Source: DAHUXN01 sp963729815
GTDB lineage: Bacteria; Acidobacteriota; Terriglobia; Acidiferrales; UBA7541
Reading direction: 5' to 3'
Assembly (NCBI GenBank): GCA_963729815.1
Contig: CAVSPU010000002.1
Coordinates: 620,001-684,000 of the forward strand
Length of the DNA stretch: 64,000 nucleotides
How positions within the stretch are numbered: position 1 is the stretch's first letter; each line of letters opens with the position of its first letter. The position numbers and the translations under genes are program-made. Below are positions 37,170 through 44,789 of the stretch, piece by piece. The notes under the pieces were generated by a model that was not told the DNA's origin, searched no databases, and saw nothing but the letters and a program-made list of their open reading frames with translations.

Positions 37170-38786
37170 TTACTTGCTCTTGGTGTTCTCCGTTGACGAA
37201 ATGAAAGCCGCAGCGTTGTCGTGCAACTGCTTCAGCGCAGGCTCGTGCGCGTAGACCATGTGCCCGGACTGGTAGAACCGGAATTCGATGTTCTTCACCA
37301 GGCTTTGCGGAATGGGCAAATGCTCCATTTCGTAAACGCCTTCGTAGAACGGCGTGGCCAGATCGTAGTAGCCTGCGTTCAGGAGCACTTTCAGATTGGG
37401 GTTGTACTTCATCGCGTCGGCCAGATCAGTCATCACGTTCGGCGTCCCCGGATTTCCGTGATGGGCCATGTCCCACATGCCGGTGTTGGCTTCTGGCTTA
37501 TATGTTTTGTCCTCGCCGAATTTCAGATCTTTGCGAACGTAGTCGTTGAATGCGGAGACATACGCCGAGCTGATAGCCGCGGACTGCGGGTCGTAATCCG
37601 CTTCTTTGCTCAGCGGATCCATGGTCGGTCCGGAGAAGCGCGTGTCGAGACGGCCCGTGGTCAGGCCGTTCTGGTCGAGCAGGTTCTTCTCGAATTCGCC
37701 GCCATCAATGCGCAGGTTGGCCTTCAGGATGTACTCGACGGGAAGGCCGGTGTAATCGTGCAGCTTTGCCGCGATCGCTTGCCGCTGATCTTGCGGCAAA
37801 GAAGTGCCGGCTTCGAGCGCCAGGGCGTAATCATTCATGGAGAAATGCTCGACTTCCTTCAGGAATGGCTCCAAGTCCGCGGGCTGGTTCGGCAGTTTGT
37901 GGTGATACCAAGCGGTTGCAGCATAAGTCGGCAATCCGAGCTCGTACGGCAAATCCATGCCGGGATTGCCGTCGGGGCCATCGACGCTGTTATCGAAGTT
38001 CAAAATCTGCGAGAGCAACATGACGCCGTTGAAGTCCACGTCGTATTCGCCTTCCAACATGGCGACGAGAACGGCGGAGCGCGTGGTGCCGTAGCTTTCG
38101 CCGAACAAATATTTCGGAGAATTCCAGCGTCCATACTTGCCCAGGAACTGGGTGATGAATTCGGCGAACGCGTGGCCGTCCTGATCGATCCCGTAGAACG
38201 ACTTTTCCTTGTTCGGGCCGGCGACGCGGCTGAAACCCGTGCCGGGCGCGTCGACAAAAACCAGGTCGCTCGAGTCGAGCAGGCTGAAATCGTTATTCAC
38301 TAGCGAATAGGGCGCCGCGGGCGTGTGAGTGTCATCGGCAGTGACGACGCGGCGCGGGCCAAACGCGCCCATGTGCAGCCAAACGGTCGAAGAGCCAGGG
38401 CCGCCGTTATAGAGGAAAGTCACGGGGCGCGTCGAGGGATCCGCGCCGGACTTCATATAGGCCACATAGAACATGCTGGCTTCGACGGGCGGATTCTTGT
38501 CGTCCTTGGGCGCGTCCTGCGGGACGTCATCCCAGCCCGTAGGATGGACGACGATGGTGCCGGCGTAGGCGTCGTAATTGATCACCTTGCCCTCGACGGT
38601 GACCGAGCCGCTGGTTTTCTGCTGCTCGACCTTGAACTCATTGGGATTGGCCGGAGCGGCCGCGGCGGCGGCGGCTGCTGCTGCGGGCGCGGCTGCGGCT
38701 TCCTTCGATTGCGCGTGGGCCGCGACGAGCGGCACCGCCGGGATTGCAATTGCCAAAGCTGCGAACCAGAAAATGAACTTGCGCAT
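37170..38786 (-). CDS. Secreted S10-family serine carboxypeptidase
   Basis: 538 residues from ATG 38786 (MRKFIFWFAALAIAIPAVPL, signal peptide ending at AHAQ). A polyalanine stretch (~30-46) follows the cleavage site. Catalytic features of S10 peptidases are present: the oxyanion NGGPGSS (~127-133), nucleophile in FGESYGTTRS (Ser ~231), an Asp in LLNAGYYDLATPFY and a His in FYQSGHMVYAHE. Bacterial members act outside the cytoplasm on C-terminal residues of peptides. The gene stands alone, transcribed leftwards from a region with repeat elements. Confidence 0.9.
   Translation of the reverse strand: MRKFIFWFAALAIAIPAVPLVAAHAQSKEAAAAPAAAAAAAAAAPANPNEFKVEQQKTSGSVTVEGKVINYDAYAGTIVVHPTGWDDVPQDAPKDDKNPPVEASMFYVAYMKSGADPSTRPVTFLYNGGPGSSTVWLHMGAFGPRRVVTADDTHTPAAPYSLVNNDFSLLDSSDLVFVDAPGTGFSRVAGPNKEKSFYGIDQDGHAFAEFITQFLGKYGRWNSPKYLFGESYGTTRSAVLVAMLEGEYDVDFNGVMLLSQILNFDNSVDGPDGNPGMDLPYELGLPTYAATAWYHHKLPNQPADLEPFLKEVEHFSMNDYALALEAGTSLPQDQRQAIAAKLHDYTGLPVEYILKANLRIDGGEFEKNLLDQNGLTTGRLDTRFSGPTMDPLSKEADYDPQSAAISSAYVSAFNDYVRKDLKFGEDKTYKPEANTGMWDMAHHGNPGTPNVMTDLADAMKYNPNLKVLLNAGYYDLATPFYEGVYEMEHLPIPQSLVKNIEFRFYQSGHMVYAHEPALKQLHDNAAAFISSTENTKSK
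38655..38702. repeat. Degenerate GCN alanine-codon repeat
   Basis: Runs of GCC/GGC and GCT/GCA triplets encode the post-signal polyalanine segment of the S10 peptidase (minus strand). It is the second such tract in a secreted protein of this window. Confidence 0.8.
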
Positions 38787-39018
38787 CAAGCGTCTCCAGT
38801 TGTTGAGATGGGTTCCGTATTGGGATAAACGTGACCGGGCTGAATTTTGTTCCCTGTTTTCAAAATTTTGGCGAAGAACAACGTACACGGAACATAGGTT
38901 GAATGCAACGTTTGTTGCGTTTTACGCACAGGAAAAAAATTGCGCGCGGCGAAAGTGTTCGCGCGTGGGAAAGGCGTCCGAAAACGGGACGACATAATTT
39001 CAAAAAATCGAAAGAATC

Positions 39019-39104
39019 AGCGATTAGAACGACCTCCCGTTGTTTGTTTTCTATCAGTTGCATCGAGTTCTAATTCTTCATAGATAAGCGATTAGAATCC
39101 TCCC
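39019..39104. repeat. Paired direct and inverted repeats upstream of the S10 peptidase
   Basis: AGCGATTAGAA occurs at 39019-39029 and 39087-39097, each followed within a few bases by CCTCCC. Between them GTTCTAAT (39067-39074) is the exact inverse of ATTAGAAC (39023-39030). The spacing of two direct copies plus an inverted one is operator-like. No regulator is identified. Confidence 0.5.
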
Positions 39105-39120
39105 AAGCGCATAAAAAGCG

Positions 39121-39147
39121 AAAAGGCCGCGTCTCCGCGGCCCACCT
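39121..39147 (-). terminator. Intrinsic terminator of the 39251-39847 gene
   Basis: On the minus strand GGCCGCG-GAGA-CGCGGCC (7-bp stem, bases 39125-39142) is followed by TTTTCGCTTTTT. It lies ~110 bases after the stop of the hypothetical gene. Read on + it also has a weaker T-rich tail. Confidence 0.7.
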
Positions 39148-39170
39148 TTTCTCTCTTTCCCGTTTTGCCC

Positions 39171-39195
39171 GTTCGGCTGGAGCATTCAGCCGAAC
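39171..39195. repeat. Perfect 9-bp inverted repeat
   Basis: GTTCGGCTG (39171-39179) and CAGCCGAAC (39187-39195) with a 7-base spacer lie between the terminator and the downstream end of the hypothetical gene. There is no T tail, so it could be an operator or RNA-processing hairpin. Confidence 0.6.
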
Positions 39196-39250
39196 GTATT
39201 GTATACCAGAGAGTTAACTAAATGTCAAGGAAAAGAGGGGTGGAGTACAG

Positions 39251-39847
39251 TCAGAAGATGGGAGTCAACATTTGCCCCTTCTCTTTGGAATGTTGTTGCG
39301 CAACACATGAGTTGACAACACACTTCGCATTTTCGATCGCTTCTTCCCGCTTGCTTCGAGCGAGATCGCGAAGCTGATGGTCTGTCTGGTTGCTGCTCGC
39401 GCCTAGCTGCTTCTCAAGCTCTTGCCACAGCCGGAGAATTTCATTGGCAAACTCAACTGGCATTTGAATAAGGTTCTTTTGCTGGCCGGAGGAGGTTGTT
39501 AAGGGCCCCGGTTTTGACCGGTCCTGAGCATGCATAAGAAAAGAGTGAAGAGGTCCCTCCCAGTCGTCGTAACTCTTGGATGTTAGCTTGGCGGGAAGAA
39601 ACTCCTCCACGCCGTAATGGTTGTCGTTCGTCTGCTTTACAAAAAACTCGAAGAGAGTACGGGCATGTAGGAAGGCTGAGTCCATCGCATAATTCTGAAC
39701 CATGTAACCGTCCTTCTGGAGCTGCAACCTGTTTTGAATTGACCATTCTGTCGCGGCGTAGAGCACCCACTGGAGCTCAACGAACAGATGCTTTTCGAGG
39801 TAGTCTTTCTTGTCGGCTTGAATTAGATGCGGAGTGTTCTTTCCCAC
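39251..39847 (-). CDS. Hypothetical protein, probably acquired
   Basis: 198 residues from GTG 39847 with a near-perfect AAAGGAGGT just upstream, one of the best ribosome-binding sites in the window. The product is helical and soluble (EKHLFVELQWVLYAATEW; AFLHARTLFEFFVKQ; PVEFANEILRLWQELEKQL) with an Arg/Lys-rich tail. Codon use is less GC-rich at third positions than in the neighbours, suggesting a different origin. No family is recognised; it sits beside a repeat island. Confidence 0.6.
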   Translation of the reverse strand: MGKNTPHLIQADKKDYLEKHLFVELQWVLYAATEWSIQNRLQLQKDGYMVQNYAMDSAFLHARTLFEFFVKQTNDNHYGVEEFLPAKLTSKSYDDWEGPLHSFLMHAQDRSKPGPLTTSSGQQKNLIQMPVEFANEILRLWQELEKQLGASSNQTDHQLRDLARSKREEAIENAKCVVNSCVAQQHSKEKGQMLTPIF

Positions 39848-40383
39848 GTCTGACCTCCTTTTGTTGCGGAATCTTATAACAAATCAGCGCAGGCCGAGGC
39901 CCGATAAGTCCGATCGGGCCCTACGAAGGCGTGAAACTCCGAAAAGCCGCAGAGCCTCAAAGAGCGGAGACTCTGCGCTACAAAAGGGGCGCCGCGAACG
40001 GGATGAGACGTGGGACAACGCTGCAGTCAGGTAGCCCACCCTTCGCACGGAGCGCGCCCTTCCTTCGTCAGGGTAAACAGGATGGGGCACCCGCAAAGGC
40101 TACATGCAAATTCCGAGGCGAGATCCTTCGACTGCGCAGAAGGCGCTCCGCTCAGGATGACAGCAGAAGACGTGGAAAGTGGAGTTGAGGTGGATTCGGT
40201 GCGGCAAATTGTTGGCGAAAACGGGGAAGGGGAAATGCCTCATGTCAGTTCGCGAACTATATTCGCGAACGGGACATGAGCTACAGAGCGCGCCATGGCG
40301 AGTGGCGGGATCGGGTGCGGCAAGTGGTTGGAGAAAATGGGGAAGGGGACTATTATGAGCGGCGCGTGGGGAAGCGAGGATTC
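39848..40383. repeat. Intergenic repeat island
   Basis: This gap has no credible gene. It holds several phrases that look like dispersed acidobacterial intergenic repeats: an inverted GCCCGAT/ATCGGGC pair (39899-39919), AGAGCGGAGACTCTGCGCTA (39961-39980), TAGCCCACCCTTCGCA (40032-40047), and GATCCTTCGACTGCGCAGAA followed by CGCTCAGGATGACA (40122-40162). The right part contains the palindrome and direct repeats listed separately. Confidence 0.55.
40196..40349. repeat. Direct repeats flanking a large palindrome
   Basis: Two ~38-base imperfect direct repeats (40196-40233 and 40311-40349, sharing blocks GTGCGGCAA and GGGGAAGGGGA) flank a near-perfect inverted repeat at 40239-40280. Its arms are CTCATGTC plus GTTCGCGAA and their complements, a 17-bp stem with a 1/2-base internal bulge and a CTATA loop. 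The inner arms contain two copies of the self-complementary TTCGCGAA. Confidence 0.8.
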
Positions 40384-41397
40384 ATGAGGACGATGAGAGG
40401 GATGCGAGGCGTGGGCGCGGCGGGGCCGACGGCTGGGCTGGTGATTGGGTTGGCGGCGTGTATTTTGCTGACGGGAACGTGCATGGCAGGGCCGGTTCCG
40501 GCGCTGCCTAATGGACATATGCCTGGAGACCTTCGAGCGCAGGCTCAGGCACACACGAAGGCCATGGCGGCGCAGAAGGCGGGGCGCGGGGCGTATGAGG
40601 CAACGTCGCAACTGGGGCGCAGGCTCTACGCGCAGCCGGATGATGATGCGGTGATCGCGGCGCGCAAGAAGCTGGCTGCGGACCCGAAAAACGCGAGCTT
40701 GGTGCTGGCGCTTTCGCAGGCCGAGGCGGGCAGAAGGCAATATCGCGAGGCCATCGAGACGTGCACGAAAGGGCTGGCGTTCGCGCCCAAGAGCGCGGAC
40801 CTCTACATCGAGAGAGGGCACAGGGAGCTGGGGCTGCGGGAGTTCGCGCGCGCGGAGCGAGACCTGGCTCATGCGGCGGCGCTCGACCCGACGAAACTCG
40901 ACGCGTTTTATCATCTCGGGCTCTCGCATTATTTTCAGGGGCAATTCAGCGAGGCGGCGGCGTCTTTTGCGAAAGCGGCGGCGCTGGCGAAAAGCGATGA
41001 CAGCTTGATCGACTGCACGAACTGGCTGTACGTTTCGCTGCGGCGCGCGGGCAAGCCGAAAGAAGCGGCGCAGGCGCTGGCGCGGATTACGCCGAGCGTG
41101 AAGAACACGGAGGCGCATCTGCTCTTCTATTTGCGGCTGGAGCGGTTTTACCAGGGCTCGCTGACGGAGCAGGCTGTGCTGCCGGCGAAGCCCGCGGACC
41201 CGAACGACACGGAGGCGGAGCTTTCGTTTGACACGGTGACGTACGGCGTGGGGAATTGGCACCTCTACAACAGTCAGGACGCGAAGCGGGCGACGGAGCT
41301 GTTCCGTGAAGTGGTGGCGGGCAATGCGTGGAATGCGTGGGGATTCGTTGGGTCGGAGACGGAGCTGGCGCGGATGAAGGCGGCGACGAAGCCATAG
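40384..41397 (+). CDS. Exported TPR-repeat protein
   Basis: 337 residues from ATG 40384, preferred over ATG 40276. It has GAGG just upstream and opens into a hydrophobic signal segment (AGLVIGLAACILLTGTCMAG), whereas the longer form would translate the direct repeat. TPR-like helices follow: LVLALSQAEAGRRQYREAIE, ADLYIERGHRELGLREFARA, DAFYHLGLSHYFQGQFSEAA and a fourth beginning at NTEAHLLFYLRLE. Such proteins are periplasmic scaffolds. A possible Cys at the end of the signal (GTCMAG) could make it a lipoprotein, but the motif is weak. Confidence 0.75.
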   Translation: MRTMRGMRGVGAAGPTAGLVIGLAACILLTGTCMAGPVPALPNGHMPGDLRAQAQAHTKAMAAQKAGRGAYEATSQLGRRLYAQPDDDAVIAARKKLAADPKNASLVLALSQAEAGRRQYREAIETCTKGLAFAPKSADLYIERGHRELGLREFARAERDLAHAAALDPTKLDAFYHLGLSHYFQGQFSEAAASFAKAAALAKSDDSLIDCTNWLYVSLRRAGKPKEAAQALARITPSVKNTEAHLLFYLRLERFYQGSLTEQAVLPAKPADPNDTEAELSFDTVTYGVGNWHLYNSQDAKRATELFREVVAGNAWNAWGFVGSETELARMKAATKP

Positions 41398-41619
41398 GTA
41401 AGTGGAAAAAGCTGTGGAAAACTCGGCGGGGATTAGCGGGCAGGCTTTACGGAACTGACTGATATGTAAGCAGTTATGTGCGTTCCCGGCGCGTAAGTGT
41501 GCCCGCTTTGCGGCGCATATTATTTCCTCAATAATTCTACGATGTGCTCTGGACACGCCGCCTACGCGCGGCTATGATTCGCCTCCCCTGAACCCTCAAT
41601 CCCGAAAATGGAGGCGCGC

Positions 41620-41964
41620 ATGAGCGAAGGAATCAGCCAAGGAACCGGCCAAGAAAGCGGCCAGGGAACCGAAGTGGCGCATTTTCGAGGAGTAGCCTGC
41701 CTTCATTGCGGAGAGCCGATTCATCTGACGCCGCGAGTCGCGATTCTGGAGGCGGCGCTGAGAGGCGCTGCCGCGAGCGGCGCGGACGCGGGCGAGCCGC
41801 GGCGGTTCGTCACGTGGTGCGAGGCTTGCGAGAGAGAAGCGCCGTACTTTACGAACGAGGTCGAGGATTTCGACGGGAGTGCCGCGACGCGCGAACATGC
41901 GCAACGGCCGGTCGTCGTGCCGTGGCGGCATTATCAACCTGCGGCGCGAGCGAAGACGGTGTAG
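41620..41964 (+). CDS. Small zinc-ribbon-like protein
   Basis: 114 residues from ATG 41620 with GGAGG 5 bases upstream. Two CxxC pairs (ACLHCGEP and WCEACERE) about 50 residues apart suggest a zinc ribbon. A Gly/Gln-rich start and the acidic segment FTNEVEDFDG follow no known family. Its 3' end overlaps the convergent glycosyltransferase gene by 31 bases. Function unknown. Confidence 0.6.
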   Translation: MSEGISQGTGQESGQGTEVAHFRGVACLHCGEPIHLTPRVAILEAALRGAAASGADAGEPRRFVTWCEACEREAPYFTNEVEDFDGSAATREHAQRPVVVPWRHYQPAARAKTV

Positions 41965-43229
41965 CGCAAGCGGTGAAACAAGGCCGCCAGCGCGATGGCC
42001 GTGAGCAAAATGACGACTGGATCGATGGGCAGGCGATAGCGCGGGGCCGCGAGCGTCAAGTAGTAGGCGCAGGGAAAGACGATGGGGAAGACCGCGAGCG
42101 GAAGCGCGTAGAGGCTGCGCTTGCAAATCAAGATGATGATTCCGGCCAGCGCCCCAAGGGCCGCACAGATGTTGAAGAGCAGCACGTAGCGAAACCACGC
42201 GTCGTGAAAGCGGCGAAAGTCCTGCACAGGATTTGGAGTGCCTCCCGTCCAAAGCACGATGAACCGTTCCCAAATTAAATAGACCTCGCGCTCCGAGTGC
42301 GTGCGCATGTAGGCGAGCGCTTCGTGCTTTTTGTAGCGCATGTAGTGAATTTCGCCCATTTCGATGTACTTCGCGCGCTCAACCGGATCGTTGATGGGGT
42401 GCAACTGGCCGAGCCAGATGGTGCTGGCCTGCGGGTTGTTGCCCATCCAGAGCTGCAAGCCGAGAACGGAACGAAGCGGAACGAAGGCGTGGAAGACTTC
42501 GTAGTTGCGCGCTGTCCAGGGAACGCAGCAGAGAATGGCAACCGCGAGGGCTAGAAGCGAGCGCGCGAGGACGAGCCAGGAGCGTTTTTCTTTGTACGCG
42601 CAATATGCCAGCCAGGCCAATAAGAATGGCAGCAGGGAAGACAAGGTTGGATTTGTCAGCAGCGTGAAGCCCCAAAGGAGGCCGTAAGCCAGCCAGTCGC
42701 GCACGCGCCGCGAATTGGCGAGAGCGAGCGTGGCCCATAGGATCGTGGCGGCGAGCAAAGACGAAAGGCAGGCGTCCCACATGCTTTCAAACGGAAGCAG
42801 GATGGCGTTGGGAAAAATCGCCCAGAGCCATGCTGCTCCGGCGCCTAGTCTTGCGCCGCCGATTCTCTTGCCCGCGAAGAAGATTGGGATGCATGCGAGG
42901 GTCGCGAACAGAATATTCAGTCCCACGGCCGCGAGGTAAGAGTCGTATGTATATACACCGAAGATGCGGAAGATTCCTGCAAGGAGAAGAGGATAGACGG
43001 GCGTCATCCACGCCGTTGGACCTGTGGGAACGCGGAACGGCGAACCGAAACCGTGGCCCTGCGCCAGGGAAACCGCGATGTCGCCGGATTCGAACATGAA
43101 GGGCACAACGCTGAGGGCTTGGCGGGAATTGTGGAGCGCGTTGTTCCAGGCGAAACCGATGCGTAAACCTGCGGCGACAATCAAGATGAGCACCAGAGAA
43201 GTGGCGATGCCTCGGAGTCTCGTTTTCAT
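41934..43229 (-). CDS. GT39-like integral membrane glycosyltransferase
   Basis: 431 residues with roughly 9-10 hydrophobic helices. After the first helix (SLVLILIVAAGLRIGF) comes an extracytoplasmic loop with the acidic segment FESGDIAVSLAQGHGFGSP, which resembles the D/E catalytic loop of PMT/ArnT-type enzymes, and TAWMTPVYPLLLAGIF. GT39 members transfer a sugar from a polyprenyl-phosphate donor to protein or lipid A on the periplasmic side. It is not in a polysaccharide cluster. Confidence 0.75.
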   Translation of the reverse strand: MKTRLRGIATSLVLILIVAAGLRIGFAWNNALHNSRQALSVVPFMFESGDIAVSLAQGHGFGSPFRVPTGPTAWMTPVYPLLLAGIFRIFGVYTYDSYLAAVGLNILFATLACIPIFFAGKRIGGARLGAGAAWLWAIFPNAILLPFESMWDACLSSLLAATILWATLALANSRRVRDWLAYGLLWGFTLLTNPTLSSLLPFLLAWLAYCAYKEKRSWLVLARSLLALAVAILCCVPWTARNYEVFHAFVPLRSVLGLQLWMGNNPQASTIWLGQLHPINDPVERAKYIEMGEIHYMRYKKHEALAYMRTHSEREVYLIWERFIVLWTGGTPNPVQDFRRFHDAWFRYVLLFNICAALGALAGIIILICKRSLYALPLAVFPIVFPCAYYLTLAAPRYRLPIDPVVILLTAIALAALFHRLRYTVFARAAG

Positions 43230-43371
43230 AGTGTCGTCATGGCACAGTCACGGCTTGTCGAAGGAAGTGAGACGCAGGTACCGGCAGATTGGATACCAGA
43301 TACTGCTTACAGTAGAATAGGCGCACAAACGGCGCCGGTTCAGGCTGGCGGGATTGACATGAGGCGCGGAG

Positions 43372-43533
43372 ATGGCTCGCCGAAAGAAAAAGCGCAAATT
43401 CGAGAAGGGCACCGAGGCGCGACGCATGGCAAGAGAGAAAGTGGGCACGCCGCCCGCGGGCCGCGTCATCCCGGACCGCCGCCTGAAACCGCCGAAGCAC
43501 AAGAAACGGCTGGTCGAAGACGAATTGCTCTGA
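43372..43533 (+). CDS. Conserved-looking 53-aa basic protein
   Basis: ATG 43372 to TGA 43531. The product begins MARRKKKRKFEKGTEARRMA and ends KPPKHKKRLVEDELL. It is extremely basic with an acidic C-terminal tip. GAGG lies 7 bases upstream. I recall similar short proteins in other acidobacterial genomes, which supports it as a gene, but this was not searched. Nucleic-acid binding is an inference from charge alone. Confidence 0.6.
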   Translation: MARRKKKRKFEKGTEARRMAREKVGTPPAGRVIPDRRLKPPKHKKRLVEDELL

Positions 43534-43573
43534 GAAGCCTTGAGGTTCCGACCGGAACCTAGCCTTTGGAGCC

Positions 43574-44068
43574 TCAGCCGGGCCTGTATTCGGGAATCTG
43601 TTCGCCAGGGCGAAAGACCGGCTGCGGAGTTTTGCCGGAGGCGGCAGCCATCTGCGCGGCCATCGTCTCCAATTCCTTTTTCGCGAAGCCGACGCAGGCG
43701 GTTTGGACTTTGCCATCGGGCTGAATGAGGAAGATCGTGGGCACATTCGTGAGGCCGTACTGTTTGGAAACCTTGTATCCGTCGGCATCGAGAAGAGTCT
43801 GAAATTTCACTCCGAATTCGGCGAGGAATTCCTTGGTGTCGGCGGCGTTATCCTGCGACACGCCCCAGAAGCTTACTTTGCCGCCGCCATAGCTTTCGTA
43901 CATTCGCTCGAGGAAAGGAAACGTGAACTGGCAGACCGGGCAACTGATCTTGAAAAACGCCGCCAGGACCGGCCCCTTTTTTAGAGCATCGGCCAACGAA
44001 TGCTTTTGTCCATCCATGCCGGTAAGCGCAAACGCGGGCGCTGATTGCCCTGGCTGAATCTTCGACAT
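43574..44068 (-). CDS. Thioredoxin-like redoxin (TlpA/AhpC-TSA type)
   Basis: 164 residues from ATG 44068, which has TTGGAGGC upstream; the longer frame to 44116 lacks this. The thioredoxin fold is clear: PAFALTGMDGQKHSL, then FFKISCPVCQFTFPFLERMY with a redox CxxC (Cys-Pro-Val-Cys), VSFWGVSQDNAADTKEFLAEF, and the cis-proline NVPTIFLIQPDGKV. No signal peptide is visible, so it is probably a cytoplasmic thiol reductant or peroxiredoxin-like enzyme. Both active-site positions are cysteine, not UGA. Confidence 0.85.
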   Translation of the reverse strand: MSKIQPGQSAPAFALTGMDGQKHSLADALKKGPVLAAFFKISCPVCQFTFPFLERMYESYGGGKVSFWGVSQDNAADTKEFLAEFGVKFQTLLDADGYKVSKQYGLTNVPTIFLIQPDGKVQTACVGFAKKELETMAAQMAAASGKTPQPVFRPGEQIPEYRPG

Positions 44069-44481
44069 TATTCTGCCTCCAAGAACTCTCGCGAAGATCA
44101 TGCGCAAATAATTCATCTGTCATTTGATTGTAACAAAGCGCGAGCGATGCGCAAAAGTTAAGAGAAACAAAAGGGCGCGTACAGACAGCGCGCGAGAAAG
44201 CAGATCCGAGGTTCGGGACGACACGCGCGCAAAAATCGTGACGCTTGAACTGTCGAGCAAGATCACGCGAATTACGAGCAAAACTCCGCGTGGGCGCAGA
44301 GATGCCTCGCCAGTACAGCGATTCGCCTTATTCCCGCAGTTTGAGTGTGTTAGCCGTACAGTTAAGGTCCGCGATTAATTCAGCAACAGTTCGGTAGCGT
44401 TCAACGCTCACTCGTGTTACCAACTCTGAGCCATTGCAGATTTCAGATTTGCCGAGCGGACAGTCACACGGAGGAAACCAA
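44069..44481. other. Intergenic stretch without a convincing gene
   Basis: No supported gene, RNA or terminator. Composition is less GC-rich towards 44340-44480. Confidence 0.4.
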
Positions 44482-44682
44482 TTGGATACAGAGAGCCAGA
44501 GAACCGACATTGCAGAAAGCGCTTATCCCAGTCCTACGAGCGCGCCGCTTCGCCGCACGCATTCGGAGGATTTGGATGCGATTGTCTCAGCCGCGCCTGA
44601 TCAATATGTGGTTTCGGGATCCTTCTTTGACAGGCTCTTGCACGCGGCGTGGCAGAATCAGCTCGACCGCTGCAGGCGTTAG
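44482..44682 (+). CDS. Possible small hypothetical protein
   Basis: 66 codons from TTG 44482, preceded by GGAGG with proper spacing (44470-44474). The product is polar with an organised C-terminus (SAAPDQYVVSGSFFDRLLHA). Upstream in-frame ATG 44434 has no ribosome-binding site. No family is known; it may be spurious. Confidence 0.35.
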   Translation: MDTESQRTDIAESAYPSPTSAPLRRTHSEDLDAIVSAAPDQYVVSGSFFDRLLHAAWQNQLDRCRR

Positions 44683-44789
44683 GTTATGTCGCTCCGTCAT
44701 TCTAGCTAGTTCCCACCCCGGGTGAAGACACACCACCCTGCGGAGGCGGTAGCCCAAGGCAGCCTCTGCTTTTTCTCCAGTTTCTTATC

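Noticed and set aside
40276..40383. N-terminal extension of the TPR protein from ATG 40276
   Set aside because: It would encode the intergenic direct repeat and hide the signal peptide; ATG 40384 has a ribosome-binding site.
43574..44068. Redoxin as a selenoprotein, given the tRNA-Sec
   Set aside because: The active site is Cys-Pro-Val-Cys with ordinary codons; no in-frame UGA was seen.
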